Assembly (NCBI GenBank): GCA_902728285.1
Contig: CACVBU010000977.1
Coordinates: 310,001 to 374,000 of the forward strand
From: Clytia hemisphaerica
Taxonomy: Eukaryota > Cnidaria > Hydrozoa > Leptothecata > Clytiidae
Reading direction: 5' to 3'
DNA: 64,000 nucleotides
The translations under genes were made by a program, and so were the position numbers. Of this stretch, positions 32,961 to 45,004 are shown piece after piece. Under the pieces are notes generated by a model, which saw nothing but the letters and a program-made list of their open reading frames with translations, had not been told where the DNA came from and did not search any database. Each line of letters starts with the position of its first letter. Positions within the stretch are counted from its first letter, which is position 1.

Positions 32961-33109
32961 TCCATATAGTACGTACGCAGTGAAGGGGGAGAGGGGGCTC
33001 AGCAAAAGCGTACATCTATTGTTTAAACAAAGTCATTTCTATTGTTCTCTGCGTACAAGGGGAGGGGGTGTCAAATATTTGGAAAATCTTTGCGTACGTA
33101 CTATATGGA
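32961..33109. mobile_element. 149-bp MITE with 19-bp inverted ends
   Basis: TCCATATAGTACGTACGCA (32961-32979) and its exact complement (33091-33109). Flanks are CA on both sides, a possible 2-bp duplication. G-rich runs (GGGGGAGAGGGGG, GGGGAGGGGGTG) lie just inside each end. No coding capacity. Confidence 0.75.
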
Positions 33110-33144
33110 CAATGCTAAAGAGAAGTATACTTTGAGCTTCTCGT

Positions 33145-33157
33145 GGGGGGGGGGGGG
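33145..33157 (+). repeat. G13 homopolymer
   Basis: Run of 13 G in otherwise AT-rich DNA; length likely uncertain in the assembly. Confidence 0.9.
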
Positions 33158-33159
33158 TT

Positions 33160-34275
33160 GGAGGAGCTCTCATGCTTGTTTTACATAATTTTAAATCAAG
33201 TTATCAAATGTTTCACATTTTGCACATTATTCAACATATTTAGTCTACTCTGTTTCAGTGCATCTCTTACATCTGTTAACCCACTTATTAAAGCTATCTA
33301 GCTAAGCTCTATTGGCTGACCTTCCTACCCTTGACAACAAACCCTCCACCCGGCGTGTACGAACATTTCTAAATAGCTCATTGTACACTTAACTTGAAAT
33401 CATTTAAGTCTTCTAATCATTTTGGCTTAGGAATGAATTGTAATTTATAAAAAAGAAGAAGATTTTAGTTCATTTTAGATATCAGTATGAAGCTGATATT
33501 GACATGAACATATAAACTGTATTGTAAGGCAACTCAACGTGTTAATTTATTTCAAGGTAAGACCTTTTCAGTAAAAGTATGAATCTTGGGATCTTGGATT
33601 TTACTATGAGAATGTGTATTTAAAGATTTTCGATAAAAATGGGCAAAATTGTATTTCGCGGTCTCAAGGTGGTATATATTGATATTTGAGCCGATGCGCA
33701 GACACCTGTATTGAATAAAAACCGATTATTTTATCGATCGAAAAACGTTTCGCTCATTTTACCCGATGAGTCTGAAGGGCGCCAAATCATGTTGAGAGAA
33801 TTTGGCAATTCATCACGGCAACATCAGACGAGCTGGAATAGTTTTCTCCCAAATACTTTAAACGAAAGTATCGATTTTTCGGCCTCCAAATCCTATCAAA
33901 GTTGGGAGAATTTGACAACTGATCAATCCTAAGGTAAGGTTAGCCTTACCATCAAAAACTTATTTACTACCGTATACTATTTTACATGGTATGTGAAACC
34001 CAGGTAGGTCCTTTTCCAGGAAATCTTCATTTAATCTAATACGCAGTATCTTTTTCAAACAATTTCTACTCTGCTGTGCTTCGATCAGGCTAGCAAAAAT
34101 AGGTAAAGGTAAAAATGTTGAAATTTTACACTGAAAGTTGAAATTTTACACTGAAAAATTAAACTTTCATACGTTCTAATACATTACATTCATACACACT
34201 TTATTTTCTGAATTCATCACAGTTACTCTACTTTACTTCACTTTGTGAAAACAGTTTTTTATGTTTTATTTTCAG
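33160..34275. other. No supported gene; probable 5' intron/leader of the RPA-like gene
   Basis: AT-rich, with a 73-codon frame at 33711-33932 that has no recognisable feature. The last part contains the pyrimidine tract and TTTTCAG acceptor preceding the ATG at 34284. Confidence 0.35.
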
Positions 34276-34283
34276 ATCAAGAT

Positions 34284-35179
34284 ATGGCTTCTTCATCGGT
34301 TCCATCATCACCTTGGACACCAAGGAAAAAGCAAAAGAAAGATGGTATGTCTTTGACCCTTTTTTCTGTAATATATAAATGGATTTAACTTCTCCAATTT
34401 CGATATAGCAAGTTACTTATACGACTAGCAGGTCCCAAGATAAATTCAAAAATCTCATTCACAACAAGTTGACCTCCCTGACCTGAATGTGGTCCAAATT
34501 TACAGTATTCAACACATTTTATGATATGAGATTTTTATTCTTTGTCTTTATTTGTTTCAGATGGAAAACGAGAAGATTTGCTGGGTTATGTTGTTCACAT
34601 TAGCACCATGAAGATGACTCCTGCGAAGACGACGGATGGTAAACAAACCTCATTTTTTGATATCACAGTCTCAACAGAGTTAACTGAAAAACGAGTTGCT
34701 GTATGGGCTATCGATACACGTCCACTCATGGAAAAAAAACTCAACAAAGGTATTTTATTGGCAAATTTCGATGAATACTCCAACATGCACTATGCCGAAC
34801 CAAAATTCCCATTGAAGCGATTTTTACGTCCCGTCAGTACAATATCCGAAGCATTGACAAACAAGCCATTATCGTCAAAATTACGCTGAAGGTAAAAGTA
34901 ATTGACATAGATCCTGTCATTTCTCACAACAACTTACGTATCATGTCGTGTCAAGTGATTGACACAAGTGTCAATAACCCAAAGCAGCTCACATTCTTTG
35001 ATAAATTAGCAAATGTTGAAACTGTCAAGTTGAGTAAATGTTATGAAGTGACAGAAATTACCGTGTCAAAATTTAGTGGGCGTAGGGTATTCAAAGCCTC
35101 AGATCAAACTGTGATCACGACACTCGCCGACACCGAAATCAACATTGTGCTTAGTTGTAAAAAAAATCCAAGACTTTAA
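34284..35179 (+). pseudogene. RPA-like OB-fold protein, two exons, one frameshift
   Basis: Exon 1 (34276-34344, ATG at 34284) encodes a Ser/Pro/Lys-rich start and ends GATG before GTATGT. Exon 2 begins at 34561 after TTTGTTTCAG and joins in phase 1 to give DDGKREDLLGYVVHIS. The GYVVHIS...FFDITVST...RAVAV-like pattern suggests an OB-fold related to the large subunit of replication protein A. Such proteins bind ssDNA, and relatives travel with transposons in invertebrates (family knowledge). The frame ends falsely at 34889. Coding continues one frame over from about 34836 to 35179, with KQAIIVKITLKVKVIDIDP and the MSCQVIDTS segment. The zinc-ribbon C-terminal half seen at 57.8 kb is lacking here. 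Confidence 0.5.
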
Positions 35180-37470
35180 CGTTTGCCAAAACAAAAATTT
35201 ATTTACTGTATCTTTTGGCTTAAAATTAACAGATAGCTTCCAATTAGAGCTTGCAATTTTGAGTCAAAACAAATACCACCCACAACTATCTCTACCATAT
35301 TTGTTATAATATTTTAAACCCTCTATACACTGCCGAAGAGAACTTACGTGCACAGAGCTATATATAACTCAGACAGAGTCGCTATCTCAACCTCGGCCCG
35401 GCTAAAATCTATGATGGCAGTTTTTATCATCTTCCTCCTTAACCGATGTGACCAAGGAAATAGAAAATAACTCCCATCAAAATCTGACGAAATGCCGACC
35501 CTAGGGTTTATTTAAGATCTCTATGCCTTCGTGCCGTCTTTGATTAAGGGCCTGTTTACATGTACTTAATAAACTCGCACCGTATTGACATTCGTCAGAG
35601 CAAACCCCCAAAAACGATGATGTGTAGAGGAAACCCCGCACACTGCCGCACACTTTATTATTAGTGAGGTTAAAGGGGCAATTCGCTACCACATCGCACA
35701 GTTTGTTTTTGTTTTCAAAGACGACGAAAAACAGCAAAAAATATACGCAACGTGATTGGTTGAAACTCACTACACTAGCCTAAGCATTTCTCGTTCGTCG
35801 CGTCAATATACTTAACCACAAGCGAATTTCTTACTATAAATGTTCAGGCGTGTTAAAATCTAGTTCGCATTCTGAATGTGTTCAAGGTACCGGCTCTCAT
35901 CCAAGTCACATAATGACCAGCCTAATTCGTTACTCTTCTAGAAGTCCTTTCAATGTCAATGGTTCAGTCTGTCCACATACTATCGGTACGGAGAACACTT
36001 TTCGGACTTTACTCAAAGCAAGTCAATGGGTCGGGTACAACACCTCAATACTTAATTAAAAAGACATTTTTTAACTTTTTCACAAGCCTCGTCATAAATA
36101 TTCTTATTAAGTAGAGTAGACTCTTATAACAAGAAAACGTAAAAGGGACAAAATAGAGTCAAATTTTAGTAAATGCTGCCTTGTATACCTGCAACAAAAA
36201 CAACGTTTTTAGAGAAATAGAAACAAACGTAAGAAAAGTTTTAGATCTTATCGATAAATTGATATATGATTTCGATTTTTCAATTTCATCCAATGGAAAA
36301 CAATTAGTTTTATAAATATAAAAATAAGATAGAAACAAATACTGCATTCTATATAGTTATGACAAATCTTCATATAAAAAGTACACATTTTATTATAAAC
36401 AGCCGAGTTGCTGAGTTGCTAAGGGCTCAGGCCTCAAAATGGCCCAAAAAATAAGCGACTTGCTTAGCAACCTTGAGGCCTCGAATCCAAATCAGCAATA
36501 AAAAATAATTTGACACGAAATCTTCGAAAAATGCCTCTACTGTCCATTTAAAATTGAAAAATTGTTGAAAATGCAAAAATGTGCTTTTCACCCATCTTAA
36601 ACTAGAAAATTTTTAAGCAACCTGTCGTCTTACAAGCAACTTTGGGCCTGGATTTCAAAAAATCCTTAGCTGTTACCAACTCAAGGCCTGACTCGAAAAT
36701 TGGAGTTGCTTATAAAAAAAAGAAAATGTGTATGAAAAAAATTTCGAAACTTAGCATCGCACGGCATCGGTTGGCAAAAGTACACATGGGAAGTCACCCC
36801 TCTGAAATATATTTTATAAAATAACTCAACTATAAAATAAAATAGTTTTATTAAAGCCATATATTTCTAAAACTCTTGTTTCGAAGAGAAATTTTATGAA
36901 ATCGTGTACATCGCACCATGATTGAACATTCTTTACGCATTTCGTCATTGATTATAGAAATTCGACATCCATATGAAATAAATAAAAATAATACAGTTTA
37001 AAGTCTCCATTATTCGAATGCAGAGCAAGTAATAGAGAGTTATTAGGCCTGGTTAGCTAATGTAATAAGACAGTAAAACGTGTTCGATTTATGAAAAAAT
37101 TCTAACTCAAATGACCTCAAGATATCTCAAGAATATTTATATCTATATTATCCTTTTTGGCTGACCTTCCAGCGCAGCTGGTTTATTCTTATTTATACAG
37201 GTCAGAGAATTCGCAAGGCTTGGAGTGGATAATCCCATTGAACGTCTTCGAAATTGTATAAATAGGTAATTTTAGCAAATCAGCTTACCGTTTTTTCAAA
37301 TTATATAATGATGGCGCTACGTGAATTGTAAAATTTCATACATATTTGGTCCATTGGCCTCTTCCAGAAGATGTTTAACATAACATAACATTCATTTTTT
37401 AGCAAGGAATGCAAATAGAAGTAAAAATTATCATAAAGCTTCAAATAAATCAAGACCAATTTCATGTTTT
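35180..37470. other. No supported gene
   Basis: AT-rich noncoding. A fold-back region at about 36400-36720 has GAGTTGCT and AGGCCT-containing blocks in both orientations (GGGCTCAGGCCTC, CCTTGAGGCCTC, CTCAAGGCCTGA). The region near 35820 has TATAAA followed by a 69-codon frame of no recognisable family. Confidence 0.4.
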
Positions 37471-37472
37471 AG

Positions 37473-38429
37473 CATTATGGATCGTAAACTGCGAGCCGAA
37501 TACAACTTGAAAGCTTCTGTAAAGCTGAACATACGCTTAAAGAGGACAATTGACAAAGAAAAACTTAACAATGTTTTGATTGGTAAGTTTTCATTTTATT
37601 TTACTAGAAATACAATTTACAACAAATGGAAAAACTTAAGCATATGTTAATCGAGCCTACGTAAAACAAAAATGTTCATATATAATACAATATACTAAAA
37701 TGTGTCCAGATATAATTGGCAGTGGGAACAAGAATGCCCGTATTTTTGGATAGTCAAATACAATTTTGAAATTTAATTTTGCTTGTTTTAGAGAAACAGA
37801 AGTATTTGTTTGTATATCTATTTTTGGTTGAAAAATAGTTTTTTTTCTACTTATGCTATAACGTTCATTTTTACATCAGTGGTAGGTCAGCCTTAGGTGA
37901 AGAAAATTGTCAAGTTTCAAGGCAAGCAGATAACGATTGTACTTGACTATCAAAAGTTACAGGCATTCTTGTTTCAACTGCCAATGATATCTGGATAAAT
38001 TTTTACATCCATCAATCAATCTATAATAATAAAATAGAATAGAAATAATATCATAGAAAAGTGCTAATGTGAATAAAAATTAATCGTTTTTTATTTGCTT
38101 TTTTTTAGATGCATACAAGAAGTGTTACAAAAAAAGAGACTAATAAGACAGTATTGAAGCATGCTTCTCCAAAAGGCCAAATTGACTTTGACAATGATGA
38201 GGACAAAGAGAACGAAACGAACGAGAATGTTATGGCTGAGAAGGAGGATGACGAGAAGGAGACGTCAAAGAAAAGACGGTCCCGTGTCCAGCTGGGTGAA
38301 GATGACCTTAAGAAGAGTGATACAGCAGACAGCGGTGGTAGTGAAAGTGACAATGAAATGTTATTTGTTCCTCAGCATCCTCCGACGAAAATGAATGAAG
38401 GAAACCCCCAAGTTGACTTTCTAGGCTGA
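37473..38429 (+). CDS. Possible two-exon gene, charged C-terminal exon
   Basis: Exon 37473-37582 is framed by TTTTAG and GTAAGT. Its ATG at 37477 gives a basic peptide (MDRKLRAEYNLKASVKLN). The next acceptor (TTTTTTTAG, exon from 38109) opens a frame of 106 codons beginning MHTRSVTKKE, very acidic/basic (DNDEDKENE, KKRRSRVQ), ending 38429. Simple splicing gives phase 1 and a stop after DAYKKCYKKRD, so either another exon intervenes or the two belong to different transcripts. The charged composition fits a nuclear protein tail; no domain recognised. Confidence 0.35.
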
Positions 38430-38639
38430 CATGTTTCATCATGTTCTAAAGCACTCTTCTGTATGAAGAGTTTTTAAGCTATATGGAATTTATAGTGAAG
38501 TTATATAGTAAAGATTATTATCAAAAAGAAAAATAAAAATTAAAAGAAGAAAAACTTTAAATTTTTTTATACTTTTGAGTGAACTCATCAAAAGATAACT
38601 TCAATATACAACTTATTAGCTGTTTACGCAATGTTTTCA

Positions 38640-38835
38640 TGCTTGGATCTTGGTCGTTTTATGGTCAGATTTTGATAAATCTTCGGTCGCCATTCGATGG
38701 TCAGCTTTGGTTATCTGATCGTCAACTGTGACCGTCAAATGACGTTTCATATTCGACCAAAAAATGACAGCTAAATGACGTTGAAAAGCGACCGTTTACT
38801 GACGTCTTTTTGACGTCAAAAGCTTGCTGGGACAT
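38640..38835 (+). repeat. TGACGTC/GACCGTC-rich dispersed repeat
   Basis: Many copies of GGTCG, GACCGTCA and TGACG in both orientations, ending TTTTTGACGTCAAAAGCTTGCTGGGAC. Resembles a degraded fold-back repeat; TGACGTCA-like strings here should not be read as regulatory sites. Confidence 0.4.
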
Positions 38836-38839
38836 TGTT

Positions 38840-39990
38840 CCCTTTTTTGAAATCGATATTTAAATATTTCTTTATTCTTTGTATATAACATACGTAACAT
38901 GCGTATAACATTGAAAAGATAATTTTTTTACATGTGTGATATAGATGGAATATATAATACAAGTATTAAACAGCCTTAAACAGAAAGAAGCAACAGGTTT
39001 ATTATGAGGTGTAATTTTGAGCAGATTGGCATTGATCAAAGGAATCCTGTGATATTTAAACCATATTTTGGAAAAAAGAGAGTAAATGAGGGCGATTTTA
39101 GCCGTACTAATTTGAAAATTTCTCCTGTCATGGTTTGCGCCGACTCCTCGTTTTTCTTTTGAAAACTATTCACGCTAATTAACAATTAATGCCCATGGGT
39201 CCCGTCAGCGGGGGGGGGGGGGGGCAGAGGGCATGAACCCTCATGTTTTCACCTAGTCTGGAGATCCATACTCTCTATTCAAACGTACACCACATAAGTA
39301 AAAATCCCATCAGAAGCTACTCATTGAGAGTATGCTATTTTTGACCCAGTTTGAATTTGTTTACATTTTGGCTTGTATTTCGTGTCAAAAAAGCCATTGA
39401 TTACCAATTAGGTCCGCGCACTTCAAATCAAAACAATAATATCATGTGATTTCAACAATTGTTTAACAGCAAATAAAATTCTTCGACCAGATTTGGCATC
39501 TACAAAACTACTCCATTATTTCTATATTATTATTCGTTTTAACTAAATGCTATACTTTGAAATCACACGAACAGAGTAGACGGGTCTCCCAGCTAGTTTT
39601 GACCACAAAAGCTACTCGTACGTTTAAAAAAATTTCCATTATTTTTACATGAGTTATTTTTCAAATTTAGTTGAAATGGCATCTAAAATAGCACTTTGAG
39701 CCCTTCAAAATTCAAAGATTTTCTCCACCAACCATGGTGGGCTTTGTCAAATTACTCAAATATACCTCAGCCCTCAAAACTTGGCCCTTTGATGTGACCC
39801 ACCAGTTGTCAAATAATTTTTGGTATGCGTAAGTCAAAACTAGAATTTGACCCCTGTGTATTACTAAAAGTAGAAAAACAGAGGTCAAATTCCTTCCAAA
39901 ATTTTTGAGTGTTTCCAATAGGAAAAATGATATAATCTTGACTTAAACACAAAAGGCTACTAGGCAGGATAGGCAAAAAGCACACAGATA
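38840..39990. other. No supported gene; contains a G15 run
   Basis: AT-rich noncoding with 15 consecutive G at 39210-39224. No feature otherwise supported. Confidence 0.5.
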
Positions 39991-40249
39991 TGTCTACATG
40001 GTATTTTCAGTTCTTGACGGAATAAACACTGTGAAAACGGCACAGACAAAATATGTACAGGAATATAAACTAGGAAAATAAAACAAATGATTACAGGAGC
40101 ACAGTATAGTAAATAATGACACAATACAAACATATAGGTATATATATAAAATCAAAATGGGCCAGCAAATGGCAAATACATAGTATAGACCGTAAAGGAA
40201 ACGGTTCACATAAAGAAAATCTAAGAAAAATATCAAAATATTCGGTGAC

Positions 40250-41229
40250 CTAAGCATTAAATAAAATTGAACCTAGGAAAGCTTCCACCAAGATGCTGGG
40301 GAGGGAGGCGGAGCAAAAAACAGCAGTCTGCACTGAAGAACTGAAGAACTGAAAAAGGCCCATGTGGAAAATCTGTGGCCTTATAAGGAGCATGAAAGTG
40401 AGGCACACCAGCCTCCAAAGCAAAGGTAGCCCCACCACGTCTGAATGAGTGTGACCCATATTGACGGTGTGAGAGCCCAGAACGTGAGAGGTGCGCTTGA
40501 AGAATGTGCATGAAATCCCGGTAAACAAAAACACGGTTAGCCCCGAGGTAGGAATCCCTCCAACAAAAAGCTTGATCACATGGGAGGGCCCCAGGGGTAA
40601 GGGAGAAGGCACGTGAAACTGCGGAAACAGGACAGAGGTGAAGGCATTGCCACCAGTGGTATAGTAACAGTGCGTTGACCAAACTGGATAGTCTTGCTCC
40701 ATCTCACCCTGATGTGGATCTCAGAACCCAAAAAAGTAAAATCATCCCGGGTGAGAAAAGTGTCTGGGGAAAAACCCTTCTGGGAAACGGGTAAAAGGTG
40801 ACTCTTCCGAAAAAGCCCAAAAAAGGAAACCAAACATAGAGCCCAAAAAGAAGCTTGCTTACTATCCCGCAGGTTGATCTGGGAGTGAATGAAAGAAAGA
40901 ATCTCAACCGTGATGGGAAGCTTGGGGACGGGAGGAACACCCTTGGAGCGCTTGATACCCTTCAACACAGAGGACAGGAAAAAATTATCAAGAAGAGGGT
41001 TGGGGAACCCCATCTCACGATGCAAGAGGCCAACAATGTTCAAATATATACAAACAGACTGAGGTAACAGGAAACGGGCTAGATACGCAGCATACATGCA
41101 GAGGTGCACACACTTAGCAGGAGCTGGCGGTAGATCAAGCATATTGCAAAACTGAAGATAAACCTTGCGGTGAGTACGGTAGGCCTTGCGGGTATTGGTA
41201 GCATAGGTGGCTTCACGATAGAACTGCAC
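40250..41229 (-). pseudogene. Tyrosine recombinase of a DIRS/Ngaro-type retroelement
   Basis: The N-terminal frame (41229-40576) begins MQFYREATYATNTRKAYRTH, the SAM-like core-binding start of DIRS recombinases. It contains a LFRKSHLLPV segment with the first catalytic Arg, typical of this family. It continues one frame over (40682-40257) through SHSFRRGGATFALEAGVP, the HxxR box. The catalytic Tyr region usually following (GDWxS...Y) is not recognisable: right after GVP the sequence becomes the 90-bp direct repeat (40315-40404). It is therefore inactive here or terminates in an unusual way. DIRS-type elements integrate with this enzyme instead of an integrase and make no target duplication. 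Confidence 0.7.
40315..40404. repeat. 90-bp direct repeat, copy at the recombinase end
   Basis: Identical over 90 bp to 44339-44428 in the same orientation, 4,024 bp apart. This copy overlaps the end of the recombinase frame. Ngaro/PAT-type elements have split direct repeats, whereas classic DIRS1 has inverted ones. Confidence 0.9.
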
Positions 41230-41255
41230 ATCCGCCAGCAGCGAAGACGCAAACT

Positions 41256-41913
41256 CTAAAAAGCAGAGTGAAGACGTGAGCCTGAGCCATTCAAGCCAAG
41301 AAGAAAACAGAAACAGTTCACAGACATGTGCCAGACAACATTATCAGTGGAAGCAGATTGGCCAAAACAGTCACAAAGATACTGGAGAAAGGCTGCAAGA
41401 TGTGAATGCTCATGCAAACGAGATACATGATCAGCAACAACATTTTGGACTCCCGGCACATGAAAAACTTTTAGGCGAAAGTTATAGGTGGCAGAACACC
41501 AGAACAGACGTCTGAGGTAAGTCATCATGAGCGAGTTGCGAGATGATCCTTTATTCAACATCCCAACGGCAGCCGTGTTGTCACAGTAAATATGGACAAC
41601 CTTATTACACAAGTAAGGTGCCCAGCGTTCCAAGGCAAAAACAATGCAAAGCGCTTCCTTGTAGTTGATGGGCAGGAGCATCAACCAACAAATTAGAATA
41701 GAACCAGTCATTGTCAAAAACTGCTCCAATGCCTGTTGTACAGGCATCCGTGTGGATGTTAGTAACAGGTCTAGTGTCATGAAAGGAACACTGACCATTA
41801 AAACTCTCAAGAAAATCCAACCACCAAGAAATGTCCTTAAAAAACTCCTCACTCAACAGACACTTGGATGACTGTTTCTGTAAGGAGCCCATAAGGTCAA
41901 GAATACGACGCAA
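41256..41913 (-). pseudogene. RNase H domain of the DIRS-type element
   Basis: Two overlapping frames joined by a shift near 41690. The first has IHTDACTTGIGAVF (catalytic Asp). The second has YKEALCIVFALERW (Glu), YCDNTAAVGMLNKG (Asp) and HVPGVQNVVADHVSR (final Asp). All four acidic positions are present across the two frames. It follows the RT directly in the usual RT-RNase H-recombinase order. Confidence 0.8.
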
Positions 41914-41928
41914 AAAAGTTCTTCCTCC

Positions 41929-42868
41929 TTAAATAACTTTGCAAGCCCAGTTAAGACGGCCAGCAAGCTGTTGTAGCTGCCTCTTTGATGCACGAGCTCG
42001 GGACTGAAAAGACAGTAGTGAATCTTTCAGATCACCTAGCTTCTTGACTGGGAGAGAGAGAGTCAAAGAGGTGGTGTCAATCTCAACTCCAAGAGATACC
42101 AGTCTTGTGCATGGTGGGACAAGCTTAGAGGGGCTGATGGTAAAACCTAGGGAAACCAGAAGAGAGGAAAGAGTATCAAAGGCAGCTTGACATTCATGCT
42201 GAGTCCTACCAATGACCAAGAAATCGTCAAGATATACTATGATCAAAGGGTAGCCTCTTCTCTGCATCATACGTCTGACACTCTGAGTTAAACGATGAAA
42301 AATACCAGGGGCACTGCGTGCACCAAAAGGGAGACGTGTGTCTTTTAGATACGTGTAATGGCTATCCCCACTAAATTTCCACTTCAAACCGAGAGCATCT
42401 CGGTTAGAAGGATGGACTGGGACAGATCGATACGCATGTCTCAAATCTATCTTAGCGATGAAGAAATCCTTCCCTATCAACCTGCAGGCATCATCTAGGG
42501 TCTGGAAAGATTGCTTCTCAATATCGATGTAAGAATTAACGCCCATACCGTGGGGCATCGAACAGTCATGGATCAAACGGAGATCCTCAGAATCAGGCTT
42601 TGGAACTGCTCCAAGTGCGCTGACTATCACAGGCTTTTCAGTAGCAATAATGTAATTTCCGGCCGCGAGTTCTTCAAGGATAGTGGCTTCAACTTTCCCT
42701 TTAGAACCCTGGCCAATAGCAGAATTATAGTTATCCATCTCCGCAGGGCTGATTGAAGCATCTGCTGGGAGCAATTGAAATCCATTGACCACACCATCAA
42801 ACAAAAATTGACGGTCCGGATCATTTTGGAGTTCTTTGTCCCAAAGTGCAGAATCAAGCGGAGAAGGA
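41929..42868 (-). pseudogene. Reverse transcriptase of the DIRS-type element
   Basis: Frame open from about 42868 (first ATG at 42804). Motifs: VPKPDSEDLRLIHDCS, AKIDLRHAYRSVPVHP (motif A), LPFGARSAPGIFHRLTQSV (motif B), VYLDDFLVIG (motif C, YLDD) and ISPSKLVPPCTRLVSLGVEID. These are characteristic of DIRS-like RTs. The RT frame itself has no internal stop. Because neighbouring domains are frameshifted, the copy as read is defective. Confidence 0.88.
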
Positions 42869-42888
42869 CCAGGTTCAGAAGAAAAGAG

Positions 42889-44249
42889 TCATTGAGAGCC
42901 ACCCTCATTCACAGGATGCAGAAAACCCTGATGTGATTTTCCACAAGCCTGAGAGCCAACCTTGCGGTTACAGGCATGGGTGAACCTGCAGGGTGACTTC
43001 TGACAACCTTTTCTTGAATTAAACATCCGACAAATCTCAGAGCCGGACGAGAGATGTGTCATTGTGGGAGGACCAGAAACCTTACTGTTACCCGCAAGAC
43101 CTGAGGAGAGAAAATCAATCTTGGGTGAGGAAGTATCAGTGCCATGCCCAAGCCCACGAGGTAGCTTTGCAGCCCAGCGAGGTATAAGAACAACCTCATG
43201 TAGATGGCTATGGTCAGTACTCCACGAGAACCCATAAGTATGTTGCAAAATCCGAAATTCATCGTCATATTGCAACACGGATTGCCATGTGTACTTAGTT
43301 GCCAGCTCTAAGACCTTAATCGCATAAGAAAGGTACTCCTGTACATGGAAAAGGGTGGAAAGCTTCCCAGAAAAAAGTAACTCGTAAAAAATTCTCAAAT
43401 TAGCAATATTAAATTGTTCAACTGTAACACTAGAAAGTTTGGGTTTAGAGTCCTGTAAAATCAAGGCAAGTTTACAATTGTTGTCATAAGACAAAACTTT
43501 TTCATCCTCAGCAGGTCGAATACGAGAAACAAAGTCCACTATACGTAAAGCTTTACCTCTGGTAACGTCGTTGGTGCGTGTTGGGCGAAGAAAAAGTTCG
43601 TTCTGTGTAAACTGACGAGTAGAAGAAGGTTCAGCGGTCGAGCCAGAATTCAAAAAGGGAAGAACATTACCAAACGAAGAGCCAGGATTCAAAGTTTGTT
43701 GTTGTTGTTGTTGAGAAGAAAGAAGCGGGCGGTGAAGCAAAGTAGACATGGAATCGGCAGGAAAATTATTTAAAATGGCGGATTGAGCTGTAAGGTTTTC
43801 CCCTGAGGAACTGTTGCGTGTTTCGGGCGGAGGGGCGGAGCGAGACGAATGTTGTTGACTTCTAGAGTCTTTTAAACGTTGGAGTTTCTCTGTCTGTCGT
43901 TTAATTTCCTCAATCAAAACGTTTTCTTCTTCACGAAGTTGGTTCTCTTTGTCACGTCTGATCGATTCCAGGAGCTCAGTTTCTTGATTTTTAAGGTCTC
44001 GAAGATGTTGGCGGTAATGATCCATCTGCTCTGTTGAGAAGGGACGAGAATCGGGGCTTTTCCTTGTGTTTTCAGCAGATGAGCGACGATTTCGTGTAGA
44101 TGGAGAAGAAGACGGAGACGGCGGTGGAGGTGGACCTTGGCAGTTTTTGCTTGGATGACCAAAATCATGTAAGTCATGACTTCTTTGGCATCCAGGGCAT
44201 TTTTTCTTTCTGGTACCAGTATCCTCACTGGTTGGAGTACCAGGTGGAG
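42889..44249 (-). CDS. Gag-like protein of the DIRS-type element, zinc-finger ends
   Basis: ATG at 44025 gives 378 codons, but the same frame is open upstream to about 44249 and includes CPGCQRSHDLHDFGHPSKNC, a Cys/His cluster. The true start may therefore lie further 5'. The protein has a coiled coil (residues about 5-55 from the ATG), a Ser/Gln-rich linker with Q6, and a conserved FVSRIRPAEDEK...YDEFRILQ core. The C-terminal CCCH-type cluster runs ICRMFNSRKGCQKSPCRFTHAC. Structural nucleic-acid-binding role by analogy with other DIRS ORF1 proteins. Confidence 0.65.
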
Positions 44250-44338
44250 TAAGTCAGGAACATAAGTATTGAAAAGAATAGTCTTTCAGCAAGCATTTTG
44301 ACAGATAAACAGTAACAGGAGATAAATATGAAAACAGC

Positions 44339-44428
44339 AAAAAACAGCAGTCTGCACTGAAGAACTGAAGAACTGAAAAAGGCCCATGTGGAAAATCTGT
44401 GGCCTTATAAGGAGCATGAAAGTGAGGC
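44339..44428. repeat. 90-bp direct repeat, copy upstream of the gag-like gene
   Basis: Second identical copy, lying 5' of the gag-like gene in the element's own orientation. Begins AAAAAACAGCAGTC and ends AAGTGAGGC. Confidence 0.9.
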
Positions 44429-44676
44429 TAAATCAGGAGTCCGGATTAGGACCAAAACAAACCAAATATATAAATTAAAGAACTTCATGCGAAAACTAGA
44501 TCAAAGAAAATAGACTTCGAATCTTTTTACATTTGAATGTTTGTGTGTTTACCTTTTTTGAGGAAGAAAGAAGAGGGAAATCTTTCTCATCTGTTGCATT
44601 TTCTTATTATTTATGCTGAGGGAAAACCCTTTCTGTTGTTATGATTCGAATGTTTTCTCTTTCGTTCGGATTCGAA

Positions 44677-44725
44677 AAGTAAATAATCATGTCTGATGAA
44701 GTCCCTCTGATTGGAATGTTTACTT
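44677..44725 (+). ncRNA. Degenerate hammerhead-like motif
   Basis: CTGATGA at 44693-44699 followed by the same extra A as in the 6127 motif, then GTCC...GGA. The whole is bracketed by AAGTAAA (44677-44683) and TTTACTT (44719-44725), a perfect 7-bp outer stem. The GAAA box is degraded to GGAAT. Shape and placement suggest an inactive hammerhead of a retroelement tail. Confidence 0.25.
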
Positions 44726-44900
44726 AAAAGAAACTCCGTAACTCTTCTAAAGAGGTTTTCGCAGTTTTAGCCTCTACAAAGGAGAGTTAAAAAAAAACTT
44801 AAAATCGTTCTGTAAATTACACAATACAATTATTATGCATTATGTATTATGCATTATGTTTTATGCATATTGTACCCGTCGAATTTAAATGTAGTGAAAC

Positions 44901-44936
44901 CATAGAAGTATTAAATAGAAAGAATGAAATCTCGCG
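44901..44936 (+). repeat. Left terminal inverted repeat of the P-like element
   Basis: 36 bp beginning CATAGAAGTATTAAATAG; differs from the right end at one position (A versus T). Confidence 0.9.
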
Positions 44937-45004
44937 CCTCCCCTATTGAGAGAAGCGTGTCTTCTACTTGATCTTTCCTTTTCATCTTTGCCGAGCGTGA
45001 TTTT

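Noticed and set aside
38640..38835. TGACGTC strings as cAMP-response elements
   Set aside because: They are part of a degraded dispersed repeat with many GACGTC-like strings; no promoter context.
39994..40257. Minus-strand 87-codon Phe/Tyr/Leu-rich frame after the recombinase
   Set aside because: AT-rich composition explains the hydrophobic residues; no motif.
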